DNA of 59,669 nucleotides from Spirochaetales bacterium. Its GTDB lineage: Bacteria > Spirochaetota > Spirochaetia > DAHUYW01. Shown here piece by piece: positions 1 through 7,694 of the stretch (position 1 is the stretch's first letter; each line of letters opens with the position of its first letter). The DNA is taken from positions 1 through 59,669 of the forward strand of contig DAHUYW010000023.1 of assembly GCA_027306915.1 (NCBI GenBank), read 5' to 3'. Position numbers and translations under genes: made by a program. A model generated the notes under the pieces. It did no database searches. It was not told the origin of the DNA and saw only the letters and a list, made by a program, of their open reading frames with translations.

Positions 1-252
1 AGTTCCGACGATGTTTGTGTCGAGCGCAAGCATCGGCTCCCTTTCTACCCGAGGCGGTGAGGTGAGCGCGGCGCAGTGGAGGATCGTGGCGACAGGGTGT
101 TTCTCTAGAAACGCCTCGATCATCCCGAAGTCACGGACGTCGAACTCGCTTGAAGTGGGATACAGGGCCTCAGGACGAAGGTCCGTCAGGTGCCTGCCGA
201 GAAGACCGGAGCCTCCGGTGACGAGAAGTCGCTTTTCTTCGGCCGGTTTCAC
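1..252 (-). CDS. rmlD: RmlD-like dTDP-4-dehydrorhamnose reductase (N-terminal part, cut by window edge)
   Basis: The visible 84 codons read as the N-terminus of an RmlD-type NAD(P)H-dependent sugar-nucleotide reductase, which would do the last step of dTDP-L-rhamnose synthesis. A glycine-rich Rossmann motif, VTGGSGLLGRHL, lies near the start and is followed by an EFDVRDF segment and HCAALTSPP, the usual spacing for this family. The start is a GTG at 252, chosen because it forms a GTGA overlap with the rmlC stop. The gene is therefore the last visible member of the ugd-to-rmlD operon and is probably translated by coupling. The catalytic YxxxK lies beyond the edge, so a related sugar-nucleotide reductase is possible. 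Confidence 0.75.
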   Translation of the reverse strand, partial: MKPAEEKRLLVTGGSGLLGRHLTDLRPEALYPTSSEFDVRDFGMIEAFLEKHPVATILHCAALTSPPRVEREPMLALDTNIVGT

Positions 253-890
253 GTGAGCGCTCCGTAGGGGAAGTTCTGCGAGCGAGCATCGCACCGCCAG
301 CTCTCCACCGACGGTCCGTTGCGGTCCTTTTCGGAGACATTTAGGCTTGCAGAGTGCATGGCGTCCTCGATGCGGCGCTTCAAGCCCGAATCGCACATGC
401 CCCAATCGATGTCGGCCGAAAGCGGCGAGATCCCCGCTTCGGATCCGCCGCTGTACTCGCCGCTGCACAGGTATTCGATGATCGTGTCCTCCGGAAAAAG
501 GTTGCCGTGCGCGAATCCGGGAGGAATCCAAATCCATTCCGCCGACCTTCCGTCCACATCCGACGGCATGTCGTAGGCAATGGCCATCCCAAAGGTGGGA
601 GATCCGATTCGGATGTCCAGCACGATGTCGATCATGTGGCCCCGGATCGTCCTCACAAGCTTCCCCATGTAAGGGCTCCATTGGAAATGGAGCCCCCGCA
701 GAGTGCCGGCGCGTGAAAAGCTCTCGTTTGCCTGAACGATCTCCCACGAGCCAACCGCTCCACCTGTTGCTGTGACCAGATCCGACTTGCGGAAGCTCTC
801 CGTGAAGTACCCGCGTGCGTCGAGGAAACGGTCGTAGCGTACGACCTTGATCTCGGGAATCCCCAGGGACGTCATCGTCAGGTTCTTCAT
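249..890 (-). CDS. rmlC: RmlC-like dTDP-4-dehydrorhamnose 3,5-epimerase
   Basis: A cupin-fold epimerase of 213 residues that would epimerise C3 and C5 of the dTDP-4-keto sugar before RmlD reduces it. Family landmarks are [10 protein letters not shown] near residues 24-33, the TLRGLHFQ block around residues 63-70 with its histidine, [16 protein letters not shown], and the PPGFAHG block. The C-terminus is about 25 residues longer than the compact RmlC proteins and looks unstructured. The ATG at 890 overlaps the upstream decarboxylase stop as ATGA, and its own stop overlaps the rmlD start as GTGA. No rmlA or rmlB is visible; they may lie beyond the left edge or elsewhere. Confidence 0.85.
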   Translation of the reverse strand: MKNLTMTSLGIPEIKVVRYDRFLDARGYFTESFRKSDLVTATGGAVGSWEIVQANESFSRAGTLRGLHFQWSPYMGKLVRTIRGHMIDIVLDIRIGSPTFGMAIAYDMPSDVDGRSAEWIWIPPGFAHGNLFPEDTIIEYLCSGEYSGGSEAGISPLSADIDWGMCDSGLKRRIEDAMHSASLNVSEKDRNGPSVESWRCDARSQNFPYGALT

Positions 891-1846
891 CTCACGTGAC
901 TCTCCATAGCGCCTCGAAAGAACTCGATCGTCCTATCCAGCCCTTCCGAAAGGGCCACCCGAGGTTCCCAGCCAAGGAGCCTTCGGGCCTTGTCGATCAC
1001 CGGCTGCCTCAGCCTCGGATCGTCGGCGGGCAGGGGCCGATACGCAACTCGCGCGGTCCCACCGACCTTTCCCGCTACGAGCTTCGCCAGCTCGCTCACC
1101 GTGAACTCCCCCGGATTGCCGAGGTTTATCGGTCCTGTAACCTCGTCTCCGGAGGTCATCATCCGCACGAGGCCCTCCACGAGGTCGTCGACGTAGCAGA
1201 AGCTGCGCGTCTGCGAGCCGTCGCCGTAGATCGTGAGCTCCTCGCCTCGCAGGGCCTGCACGATGAAGTTGCTCACGACCCGACCGTCGGCGCGGTCCAT
1301 GAAGGGGCCGTAGGTGTTGAAGATCCGCACCACCTTGATGCGCACGCGATGCTGGCGATGGTAGTCGAAGAACAGCGTCTCGGCGCAGCGTTTTCCTTCA
1401 TCGTAGCAGGCGCGCGGACCGATCGGGTTCACGCTCCCCCGGTACTCTTCCGGCTGGGGATGAACCTCGGGGTCCCCGTAGACCTCGCTCGTCGAGGCCT
1501 GAAGCACCGGACAGCCGAGCCGCGTTGCGAGCTCGAGGGCATTGATCGCGCCGAAGATGCTCGTCTTCATCGTCTTGACTGGGTCCTGCTGGTAGCTCAA
1601 TGGGCTCGCCGGACAGGCGAGGTTGTAGATTGCGGCGACCTCGTGGTCGTAGGGCTGGGTGACATCCCCCTCGATGAAGCTGAAGCGCGGATCGCCGAGA
1701 AACCCTTGGATGTTCTGCCGCGAGCCGGTCTGAAGGTTGTCGAGGCAAAGGACCCGCTGCCCCTCGTCGAGAAGGCGCTTACAGAGGTGCCGGCCGACAA
1801 ACCCTGCGCCCCCAGTGACGAGGACGGGCTTCGCGCCATCACTCAT
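887..1846 (-). CDS. uxs: UDP-glucuronate decarboxylase (UDP-xylose synthase)
   Basis: Extended short-chain dehydrogenase of 319 residues that would convert UDP-glucuronate to UDP-xylose. It has the Rossmann motif [10 protein letters not shown] near residues 11-20, the UXS-specific stretch [13 protein letters not shown] near 74-86, STSEVYGDP, and the catalytic YDEGK (Tyr148, Lys152). [10 protein letters not shown] and [14 protein letters not shown] also match the family. The start is placed at ATG 1846, not the in-frame codon at 1861, because 1846 gives an ATGA overlap with the upstream stop and starts directly before the Rossmann fold. It acts immediately after UDP-glucose dehydrogenase (ugd), encoded two genes upstream, so the pair forms a short UDP-xylose pathway. 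Confidence 0.9.
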   Translation of the reverse strand: MSDGAKPVLVTGGAGFVGRHLCKRLLDEGQRVLCLDNLQTGSRQNIQGFLGDPRFSFIEGDVTQPYDHEVAAIYNLACPASPLSYQQDPVKTMKTSIFGAINALELATRLGCPVLQASTSEVYGDPEVHPQPEEYRGSVNPIGPRACYDEGKRCAETLFFDYHRQHRVRIKVVRIFNTYGPFMDRADGRVVSNFIVQALRGEELTIYGDGSQTRSFCYVDDLVEGLVRMMTSGDEVTGPINLGNPGEFTVSELAKLVAGKVGGTARVAYRPLPADDPRLRQPVIDKARRLLGWEPRVALSEGLDRTIEFFRGAMESHVR

Positions 1847-2721
1847 GAGGCTGCCAACCACTTCCGTCCAGCATCAACGAGCCCGCCGTAGACTCTCTCG
1901 GATTCGTCGACAACCTTGCGGATCTCCGGAAAGCGCAGATCTAGATACTCATGTGCAAGCAGATTGCGCAGTCGAGTGAATCGCGCGAGCGCGGCGGCGA
2001 CGGACTCGAACTGCGAGACCGCCGCCAGAGAGGCAAGCGTCTCGCGGTAGGTCTGCGGCATCGGCAGCCCCGAAGACGCAAGCACGATTTTTCCAATGTC
2101 AACTGACGCGTTTACCAGGTTCTCGACCCAGCGCTCGACATCGCGCCTGAGACTTCCGTCCTTGAGGTAGGAGTTGGAGGTGAGCGTGGTAAACTTGCTC
2201 CGTTCGGTCAGCTCTCCGGCAAGGAAATCGAGAATCCGGAGAAGGCGGGCTCGGTCTATCTCCGAGAGCGAGCGGGACCTATCGCGAATCTCGACGAACT
2301 CCTCTATGAAGGTGCGAAAGTCCTCGGCGATGGCCGTCACAGCCTCGGAAAAACGCCCCATGATCGCAGAATCCCGCATCACGCAAGGCCTCCCCTCAAG
2401 CACGACCGCCGCCGAGAGCGTCGCCGGCGCGCGGTTGAGCACGACGAGGTCGACCTCTCTCTTAAGCCTTCGTTCCAGCTCGCCCCAGATCTCGTCCTCG
2501 GCGGGGTAGCGCGCGTCCTCGGACTCAAGATCGAGGGGCGTGCGGCCGGCGGCGTCTGGATTCGGGTAGAAATAGAGAGCAACATCGATGTCGCTCTCGT
2601 CGGTCATGCGCTCCTTCATGGCCGATCCGAAAAGGAAAGCAGCTGCAACTTCCGGTTTACTCGCCACCGCTTCACGGACTATTCCGGCGATCTCGTCCGC
2701 CGACGCCAAAGCTTCCGTCAC
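1843..2721 (-). CDS. Single-chain MntA-HepT-like fusion: nucleotidyltransferase antitoxin domain plus HEPN toxin domain
   Basis: A 292-residue protein with two domains that are normally separate proteins. Residues 1-130 form a minimal nucleotidyltransferase: [19 protein letters not shown] carries the exact GSX10DXD signature, and VDLVVLN supplies a later strand. The C-terminal half is a helical HepT/DUF86-like domain with RNLLAHEY near residue 257, which fits the RX4H catalytic motif of HEPN RNases. In known MntA/HepT systems the NTase AMPylates the HEPN toxin to silence it; here both would be in one chain. The GTG start at 2721 overlaps the ugd stop (GTGA), and its stop overlaps the uxs start (ATGA). 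The start upstream at 2856 lies inside ugd and is rejected. A role in sugar metabolism cannot be excluded. Confidence 0.8.
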   Translation of the reverse strand: MTEALASADEIAGIVREAVASKPEVAAAFLFGSAMKERMTDESDIDVALYFYPNPDAAGRTPLDLESEDARYPAEDEIWGELERRLKREVDLVVLNRAPATLSAAVVLEGRPCVMRDSAIMGRFSEAVTAIAEDFRTFIEEFVEIRDRSRSLSEIDRARLLRILDFLAGELTERSKFTTLTSNSYLKDGSLRRDVERWVENLVNASVDIGKIVLASSGLPMPQTYRETLASLAAVSQFESVAAALARFTRLRNLLAHEYLDLRFPEIRKVVDESERVYGGLVDAGRKWLAAS

Positions 2722-4025
2722 GTCCCCATCCCGTAGTACTCGAAGCCGGCCGCCTCGACCTCGCTGCGGTCGAACATGTTCCGGCCGTCGATGATGATCG
2801 GAAGGGCCATCTCGCTCCGAAGCTGCGCGAGATCGACTCGCCTGAACTCGTCCCACTCCGTGAGAACGACGAGGGCGTCGGCGCCTCGGGCGGAGGCGCC
2901 TGCTTCCTCCGCGTAGCGAATCCTGTCCGACTCCGGGAAGAGCCGCCTAAAGTTGTCGGCGGCCTTGGGATCGACGAGGGTGAGCCGTGCGCCGCTTTCG
3001 GTTAGGTAGCGCACCACCTCGATTGCCGGAGACTCGCGGATGTCATCGGTGTTGGGCTTGAAGGCGAGCCCCCAGACCGCGATCCGCTTGTCTTTGTTGA
3101 TCCAGAGAACCTCTTCGATGAGCTCGCAGAAGCGCTCCCGCTGCCTCCCGTTGATGGTTTCGACCTCGCGCAGAAGCGAGAAGTCCGCTCCGTGCTCCTC
3201 GGCTATCCGAATGAAGGCCTTCACGTCCTTCGGAAAGCAGGAGCCTCCGTAGCCTATCCCGGCGCTCAAGAATTGCGTGCCGATCCGGCCGTCGAGCCCG
3301 ATGCCGCGAACGACATTCTTCACGCTGGCGTTTGTCTTTGCGCAGAGCTCAGCGAGCATGTTGCTGTAGGAGATCTTCATGGCGAGAAAGGAGTTTGCCG
3401 CGTGCTTTATGAGCTCGGCCTCGGCCGGGTTGGTGAAGATGATCTCCCGCCCGTTCGTGAGAAGCGGCTTGTAAAGCTCCTTGAAGGTCGCCCTGTCCTC
3501 GTCGCCTTCCACCCCGACGACGATCCGGTCCGGATTCATGAAATCGTGAAGCGCCGACCCTTCGCGAAGAAACTCGGGGTTCGAGCAGACCCTCACCGCG
3601 GCGCCGCTTTTCTTATAGCGGTGCACGGTCTTTCGGATCCACTCGTTGGTGGTCACCGGCACGGTCGACTTTTCGACGACGGTCTTCGCCGAGGACATCG
3701 ACTGGGCGATCTCGCGCACCGCCCCTTCGATCTGGGAGAGGTCGGCGCTCCCGTCGTCCGACTGCGGCGTGCCGACGCACAGGAATATCACGTCCGCGTG
3801 CGCCGCGCCCTCGCGCACCTCGGCGGCGAAGGAAAGCGTGCGGCTCGATTGATGCTTGCGCACGAGCTCCTCGAGGCCCGGCTCGTAGATAGGCACCTCG
3901 CCGCGGCGAAGCATCTCGAGCTTCGGAGCGTCCTTCTCGATGCACAGCACCCGATGGCCGAACTCGGCGAAGCAGGCAGCGGTGACAAGCCCGACATAGC
4001 CCGCGCCGATGATGGTTACGTTCAC
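2718..4025 (-). CDS. ugd: UDP-glucose 6-dehydrogenase
   Basis: 435-residue enzyme that oxidises UDP-glucose to UDP-glucuronate with two NAD+. The N-terminal NAD-binding motif is IIGAGYVGLVTAA (residues 5-17), the family EPGLEEL element follows, and the active-site cysteine is Cys263 in GYGGSCFPKD. The C-terminal UDP-binding domain contains VWGLAFKPNTDDIRESP. The start is GTG 4025, preceded by an AGGTGA ribosome-binding site. It is the first clear gene of the operon running to rmlD and supplies the substrate for the downstream UDP-xylose synthase. Length and motifs are complete. Confidence 0.95.
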   Translation of the reverse strand: MNVTIIGAGYVGLVTAACFAEFGHRVLCIEKDAPKLEMLRRGEVPIYEPGLEELVRKHQSSRTLSFAAEVREGAAHADVIFLCVGTPQSDDGSADLSQIEGAVREIAQSMSSAKTVVEKSTVPVTTNEWIRKTVHRYKKSGAAVRVCSNPEFLREGSALHDFMNPDRIVVGVEGDEDRATFKELYKPLLTNGREIIFTNPAEAELIKHAANSFLAMKISYSNMLAELCAKTNASVKNVVRGIGLDGRIGTQFLSAGIGYGGSCFPKDVKAFIRIAEEHGADFSLLREVETINGRQRERFCELIEEVLWINKDKRIAVWGLAFKPNTDDIRESPAIEVVRYLTESGARLTLVDPKAADNFRRLFPESDRIRYAEEAGASARGADALVVLTEWDEFRRVDLAQLRSEMALPIIIDGRNMFDRSEVEAAGFEYYGMGT

Positions 4026-4105
4026 AGATCACCTATCACGTCAGACAGGTCGGCCATGCTCCGGGCTAACAGTTGGAGCTTGGCGGAAACGACGTCGTTA
4101 TCCAT
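4022..4105 (-). pseudogene. 27-codon ORF resembling a HepT N-terminus (possible remnant or leader peptide)
   Basis: A short ORF starts at ATG 4105 and its TGA overlaps the GTG of ugd. The peptide reads MDNDVVSAKLQLLARSMADL and seven more residues. This pattern (M-x-x-D-V-V-x-x-K-L-x-x-L-x-R) resembles the first helix of HepT/DUF86 toxins. It may be what is left of a HepT gene truncated next to ugd, or a leader peptide translationally coupled to ugd. Resemblance was judged by eye over only 27 residues, so confidence is low. Confidence 0.3.
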
Positions 4106-4169
4106 GGAGAGATAGGAGCCACAACGCTCGATGATCGCTGGGCGCTATTCATGGCGCTTCCTTGAACAA

Positions 4170-4199
4170 TTTCAATCATGTCCTCTTACGAGCTATACT
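4170..4199 (+). promoter_or_regulatory. Putative promoter placing the start site on the ATG of the 4206 gene
   Basis: A strong -10 hexamer TATACT lies at 4194-4199, only 6 bases before ATG 4206. The -35 region is weak (TTTCAA at 4170-4175, spacer 18). If used, transcription would start at or next to the A of the ATG, giving a leaderless mRNA. No Shine-Dalgarno sequence is visible. Confidence 0.5.
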
Positions 4200-4205
4200 C
4201 CGCGC

Positions 4206-5054
4206 ATGGGAAGATACGGATTCATCATGCCAGTGCTTGTCGTGCCTCTCTTGTTCGTCTTTCTACTTCCTGCATCCGCTCAAGGAGAGCCCGCTCCCTC
4301 CGTTGGCAAGCGCCCGGTCATCCTCTTTTGGACCGACAAGCCTGGGTTGGCGCCGCACGCCACCTATCTTACGCCCGACATCACGCTCTCGGCGGCCGGC
4401 TCCAGCGAGCCGCTCTCGCAGGCGCACCTGCTCGCGCGCGGCGTCATGCCGCTCGCATGGTGCCCGGGACAGTCCCTCGAGGGGGAGTCGGACGCCCAAA
4501 TTCTCGCGACCTGGGCAAGAATCGTCCGCGACGGCTATGTCGGCCTCGGCATCGACGAGCTCGGCGGCTTGAATCACGCCCGAAACGTCCGTTTCGCGGG
4601 GCTCCTTGAGAGGTTTCACGCCGAGTACCCGAAGGTCTACATCGCAGTGTGGAGCGCCGGAATCATCGACCCCGCCCTCGCCCGCGCCTATCGCAGCTCC
4701 GTCAACCTGGTGATGATCGAGACCTACGGTCCCTGGGGCCTCCATCAGTGGGAGCGCTTCGTCGTCCGGCTCACCGAGGCCCGTCTCTTCGGAATCGCCG
4801 GGAAGTGCGTCTTCGGGATCGGCATCGACGACGCTGCCCCGCCCGACACCTTGAAGTCCTGGGGGAGGTGGTCAAACGATCCGCGCGACCTCGCCGCCCA
4901 AGTTCGCTGGATCGCAAAGCATGCCCCCGACATGGCCGGGATAGGCTTTTTCGCCGCCTATGCAAGCGACCGGATGCTCACGGTTGCCGACGAGCTCGCC
5001 CATAGGTACTTCCCCGCGCGTGCGGATGCCGCGGCCGCCGGCCCACGCCGGTAG
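4206..5054 (+). CDS. Secreted protein of unknown function, possibly TIM-barrel
   Basis: 282-residue protein with a clear signal peptide: positively charged start MGRYGF, a hydrophobic core VLVVPLLFVFLLP, and a likely cleavage site at ASAQG near residues 24-28. The mature part has alternating strand/helix segments with acidic ends (YVGLGIDELGG, YIAVWSAGI, LVMIETYGPWG, CVFGIGIDDAAP, GIGFFAAYAS), which suggests a TIM-barrel hydrolase-like fold with Asp/Glu near strand ends. I do not recognise the family. The start was chosen at 4206 rather than 4131 because it begins the signal peptide and sits 6 bases after a TATACT box. It stands alone, divergent from ugd and convergent with the AbiEii-like gene. 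Confidence 0.7.
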   Translation: MGRYGFIMPVLVVPLLFVFLLPASAQGEPAPSVGKRPVILFWTDKPGLAPHATYLTPDITLSAAGSSEPLSQAHLLARGVMPLAWCPGQSLEGESDAQILATWARIVRDGYVGLGIDELGGLNHARNVRFAGLLERFHAEYPKVYIAVWSAGIIDPALARAYRSSVNLVMIETYGPWGLHQWERFVVRLTEARLFGIAGKCVFGIGIDDAAPPDTLKSWGRWSNDPRDLAAQVRWIAKHAPDMAGIGFFAAYASDRMLTVADELAHRYFPARADAAAAGPRR

Positions 5055-5142
5055 CGGTCCTGCCGCCCTTGGTGGGAATGCAGGCATCGTAGGGCTCTCG
5101 CGTCGGCCTTCTTGTTGTCGAGTCGCATCGAGATCCGCCCCG

Positions 5143-5874
5143 CTATTGCTCGAGGGCAGCTTTGTCGTACCCAAGCGAGTTCTCCCCGCCCCGCACGATA
5201 TCGCGAGCGATGACTTCAAGGTCATCCCGGACCGCCGGGCAGTCGGCCGGGCTGTTGCGCCACCGAACTGCCTCGAGTTCGGAGAGCGGTACGCCGGAAA
5301 TCACCTCCGCGACGACCGCCGGATCGAGACCTGCCTCTTTCGCTTGTGCTTCCTCCCACACGACCGGCCAGTTAAACGAGCGGTTCCGGCATATGATCCA
5401 TATATCTGCCAGGTCCTTCCCTGCGAAACGAAGCGTCGCACCCATTTTGTTCGAAAGGATATTGCGCAAGGCGTCGATTCGGCCGAGCACTGCACGTGTG
5501 ATCGGCTCTCCGAAATGAGGAGCCGAGTCGTTGACCAGATCGATTTTCAACTCGATGTCCGGGTCTCGCGCCGCGGTTACCGTCAAACGGCTGAAGTCGG
5601 AAGTGCGGATCGTTGCAGCCGACAAGAACCCGAGCTCGCCGCGCTCCTGGGCGTGTTCCAGGGTTGCAGCGAAAAGGTCTACCCACTCTCCGTAGCGAGG
5701 GTCTCCGTTTACGAAAAGGTCGAGATCGTCCGAATACCTATGGCCGAAGTATCCCCGTGACAGAGCGGTACCACCGGTGAGATACAGTGGAGCTCCGAGC
5801 TCGATCACGAGTCTCAGAACCCCATCCTGCAGCGGATACAGCCTCTCCTCGTAGTATGCGTCCGACGAACTCAT
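5143..5874 (-). CDS. AbiEii/AbiGii-type nucleotidyltransferase (toxin-like)
   Basis: 243-residue protein of the AbiEii/COG2253 nucleotidyltransferase family, whose characterised members are type IV toxin or abortive-infection effectors. The family pattern is present: YLTGGTALSRGYF with the glycine-rich motif, then YSDDLDLF with the two catalytic acids, and later KIDLVND. The rest is helical, with KMGATLRFAGKDLADIWII typical of the family. The start is ATG 5874 (MSSSDAYYEERL), because the extra upstream codons to 5910 lie inside the antitoxin-like gene and show no family features. The gene overlaps the upstream antitoxin-like gene by 137 bases in another frame. Whether it is a toxin here is inference from family and pairing. 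Confidence 0.8.
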   Translation of the reverse strand: MSSSDAYYEERLYPLQDGVLRLVIELGAPLYLTGGTALSRGYFGHRYSDDLDLFVNGDPRYGEWVDLFAATLEHAQERGELGFLSAATIRTSDFSRLTVTAARDPDIELKIDLVNDSAPHFGEPITRAVLGRIDALRNILSNKMGATLRFAGKDLADIWIICRNRSFNWPVVWEEAQAKEAGLDPAVVAEVISGVPLSELEAVRWRNSPADCPAVRDDLEVIARDIVRGGENSLGYDKAALEQ

Positions 5875-6148
5875 AGCGGCGTCGCAACTCCTTTGCCCGT
5901 AGTTTGGCAACTACATCGGGGCGGAGTAGATTGCCGGCACGATCTCGGGACACCAAGCGAAGCACGGTGTACCACGGGAGAGACTCGAGCATTCTGATGA
6001 AAATGCGCTCCGCGGTGAGCCAACCGTTCGGTTGCCTGGTCCCGGCAAGGATTTCGAGGACCTCCTCTGGATCGACCGTTCGGTCCCAGAATATGCTCCG
6101 AATGATTCGTTTCGGCTCTCTGGTGTCGACTTGGCCGGCAGTCCTCAT
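5738..6148 (-). CDS. Antitoxin-like protein paired with AbiEii (DUF6922-like)
   Basis: 136-residue protein that begins at ATG 6148, sharing one base with the TAA stop of the upstream regulator; GGGGAG lies upstream as a ribosome-binding site. The core, from IIRSIFWD near residues 16-23 through RRRYEFVGRI near residue 90, resembles the small DUF6922-type proteins that accompany AbiEii nucleotidyltransferases and are presumed antitoxins. The last 36 residues (Ser/Arg-rich) are encoded in DNA that also codes the AbiEii N-terminus in a different frame. Either the overlap is real or the original stop has been lost by a frameshift. The family call is from pattern memory and moderate. Confidence 0.6.
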   Translation of the reverse strand: MRTAGQVDTREPKRIIRSIFWDRTVDPEEVLEILAGTRQPNGWLTAERIFIRMLESLPWYTVLRLVSRDRAGNLLRPDVVAKLRAKELRRRYEFVGRILRGEAVSAAGWGSETRDRARSSTVSHRWYRSVTGILRP

Positions 6149-6813
6149 TACTCGCTCTCCCCGCTCACCACGTCCTGCAGGAAGGCTACGTTGGCGCCGC
6201 GCGCCTTCTCCTCGGCATCCGGGATGTAGCTTTCGGAGTAGAGCAGGAAAACAGCGTTTCCACGGGACGCGGTGCCGTGCACGTCGTGGGCGTTCGGAGC
6301 CCGGCCGCGGCCGTCTCCCTCCGCCGGGCGATCGGCGCTGCTGGCCGGCTCGAGAGTGGCGCGCTGCACGGAAGCGCGCTCGGCGGCCTCTCGATCGTTG
6401 CGGAGATAGCTCACCGCGTACATCTCGCAGGCGTGCTCGACGATGAAATCGAGATCGCTCGCCCCGATGAGCATGATGCCGGTGTAGCCGTGCCCCTTGA
6501 GCTCGCGGACGAATCGCTCGATCGCCTCGCGGTAGTACACTATGTTCCTGATCGTGCGCTTCAGATAGCGATAGCTCCGGCGGGTGATCTGATCGATCCC
6601 GTCGGCGGAGACCGCGTAGCGGATGTTCCGGTTGTTCACCTTGCGGATCGTGAGCCAGCCCTTCTGCACCAGACGCTTCACGATCGCGTTCGTCATCCCG
6701 AGCGAGAGGCCCGCTATGCGCGCGAGGTCCCGCTGGCGGACATGATCCCGCTGCGCGTAGATGTTCTCGAGGACTTCCAGCTCCTGATCCGAGGCGTCGA
6801 CCGATGTGTTCAT
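6148..6813 (-). CDS. MarR-like winged-helix regulator, EPS-associated type, with extra C-terminal region
   Basis: 221 residues from ATG 6813. The N-terminal 120 residues form a winged helix-turn-helix: ELEVLENIYAQ, DLARIAGLSLGMTNAIVKRL as recognition helix, and a KVNNRNIRYAVS wing, followed by the long helix ITRRSYRYLKRTIRN. This resembles MarR-family regulators associated with exopolysaccharide clusters, consistent with the sugar-nucleotide operon 2 kb away. A second part contains GHGYTGIMLIGASDLDFIVEHAC and later NAVFLLYSESYIPD. An Ala/Arg-rich linker (about residues 145-185) separates these. The in-frame extension to GTG 7026 is Arg/Pro-rich without family features and is treated as leader. 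The gene is followed directly by the AbiEii pair. Confidence 0.7.
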   Translation of the reverse strand: MNTSVDASDQELEVLENIYAQRDHVRQRDLARIAGLSLGMTNAIVKRLVQKGWLTIRKVNNRNIRYAVSADGIDQITRRSYRYLKRTIRNIVYYREAIERFVRELKGHGYTGIMLIGASDLDFIVEHACEMYAVSYLRNDREAAERASVQRATLEPASSADRPAEGDGRGRAPNAHDVHGTASRGNAVFLLYSESYIPDAEEKARGANVAFLQDVVSGESE

Positions 6814-6835
6814 GTGTCTTGGGGGGAAAGGTACA

Positions 6836-6856
6836 GCCGGAGGATAGACCTCCGGC
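6836..6856 (-). promoter_or_regulatory. Perfect 8-bp hairpin in the leader of the MarR-like gene
   Basis: GCCGGAGG (6836-6843), a 5-base loop, then CCTCCGGC (6849-6856). In the minus-strand RNA the stem would contain GGAGG, a Shine-Dalgarno-like core, 23-43 bases upstream of ATG 6813. It could be a translational control hairpin or an operator. No U-tract follows, so it is not a typical terminator. Confidence 0.4.
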
Positions 6857-7074
6857 ATCCTGGCGCCGAGAGCCCGAAGTGCGCTGCACGTCAGGTCCGA
6901 GCCAGGGCTGATGAAGCCCGCCGACCCATGCGTTGGAGGCTCCCTCTCATCGCGCGCCGAGGCCGCCGAAACCTGCGCTCTGCGCTGCCGCCGATGAGCT
7001 TTCACGTCACGTTTCGGCATCTTCACCCCGCGGGAAAAGAGCCGCCACGCGTCTTTAATGTTCAGCGATTGAAC

Positions 7075-7102
7075 AGTATAGCACAGGCCGCCGGGAATTC
7101 AA
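7075..7102 (-). promoter_or_regulatory. Promoter for the MarR-like/AbiEii genes
   Basis: On the minus strand TTGAAT (7102-7097), 16 bases, then TATACT (7080-7075). It points toward the MarR-like gene and the AbiEii pair and lies just upstream of the long leader. Confidence 0.55.
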
Positions 7103-7196
7103 GGGGAGGCGCCGGACAGGGGGAAGCTCGTCCTCGCACGTTGCTCAACGGGAATAATGCTGTTCGTGGCCGAAGATTTTGACCTTCCCCGGACCT

Positions 7197-7694
7197 CTAT
7201 TCCTCGAGACTATCCTGAATGAGTCGAAGCTTCTCGATGAAAGCCTCATGTGCGCGATAGAACTCGGAAAGAGTCGCCGGCAGCCGTGATTGCACGAGTC
7301 GAACCCGTTCGGGATCGAGGTCACTGCCATACATGTTCCGGAACCGATGCCGGAAGCCACGCAGCTCGTCCAGCCTCTCAACGAGCCCGCGGTCAATTAG
7401 GGCAGGCCGCAATTCGGGAATCTCGATCATCATCCTGCGCACAAGGTCGCGATGCCATGACGATGTCTCAAGCTCGTTCTCAAAGAACTTCGTGATTCTG
7501 AGACAGTAGTTTTCGATTGCGTTGTATGCGTTGTGGATCGTGTAGGCAAGCGCGGCCCAATCAAGCTCGTCGACGGCCCCTTTGTCGACGCGGTCGAGAG
7601 CCCTGCGATTCTTTTCTTCGAGTGCACGCAACAGCTCGATGTCGTGGCGCAGCTCGGCGATAAGCCTCTCAAACTGAAGTCTGTCTCTTATCAT
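7197..7694 (-). CDS. HepT-like HEPN ribonuclease-type toxin partner
   Basis: 165-residue all-helical protein. LRGFRHRFRNMYGSDLDPERV near residue 115-135 matches the arginine/histidine motif of the HepT-like branch that reads FRHxxRHxYG; the last histidine is Asn here. WAALAYTIHNAYNAIENYC earlier is the conserved helix of the family. It starts at ATG 7694 inside the 3' end of the MNT gene (26-base overlap), so the two are co-translated. By analogy with MntA/HepT it would be an RNase silenced by its nucleotidyltransferase partner. It is only distantly like the HEPN part of the fused protein at 1843-2721. Confidence 0.7.
   Translation of the reverse strand: MIRDRLQFERLIAELRHDIELLRALEEKNRRALDRVDKGAVDELDWAALAYTIHNAYNAIENYCLRITKFFENELETSSWHRDLVRRMMIEIPELRPALIDRGLVERLDELRGFRHRFRNMYGSDLDPERVRLVQSRLPATLSEFYRAHEAFIEKLRLIQDSLEE

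Larger units (their letters stand above)
6814..7196 (-). other. 383-base non-coding leader of the MarR-like gene
   Basis: The region between the HepT-like gene and the MarR-like gene holds a good minus-strand promoter (7075-7102) and a perfect 8-bp inverted repeat (6836-6856), leaving a leader of about 255 bases. An in-frame extension of the regulator ORF to 7026 could be translated instead. I see no other gene. Confidence 0.5.

Noticed and set aside
247..256. Second parS-like site (TTTCACGTGA) at the rmlC-rmlD junction
   Set aside because: Only one half plus centre matches; the 16-bp palindrome is not completed, and it is coding sequence.
11..256. 81-codon plus-strand ORF at the left edge
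   Set aside because: It is the antisense of the rmlD start, which shows a clear Rossmann motif on the minus strand.
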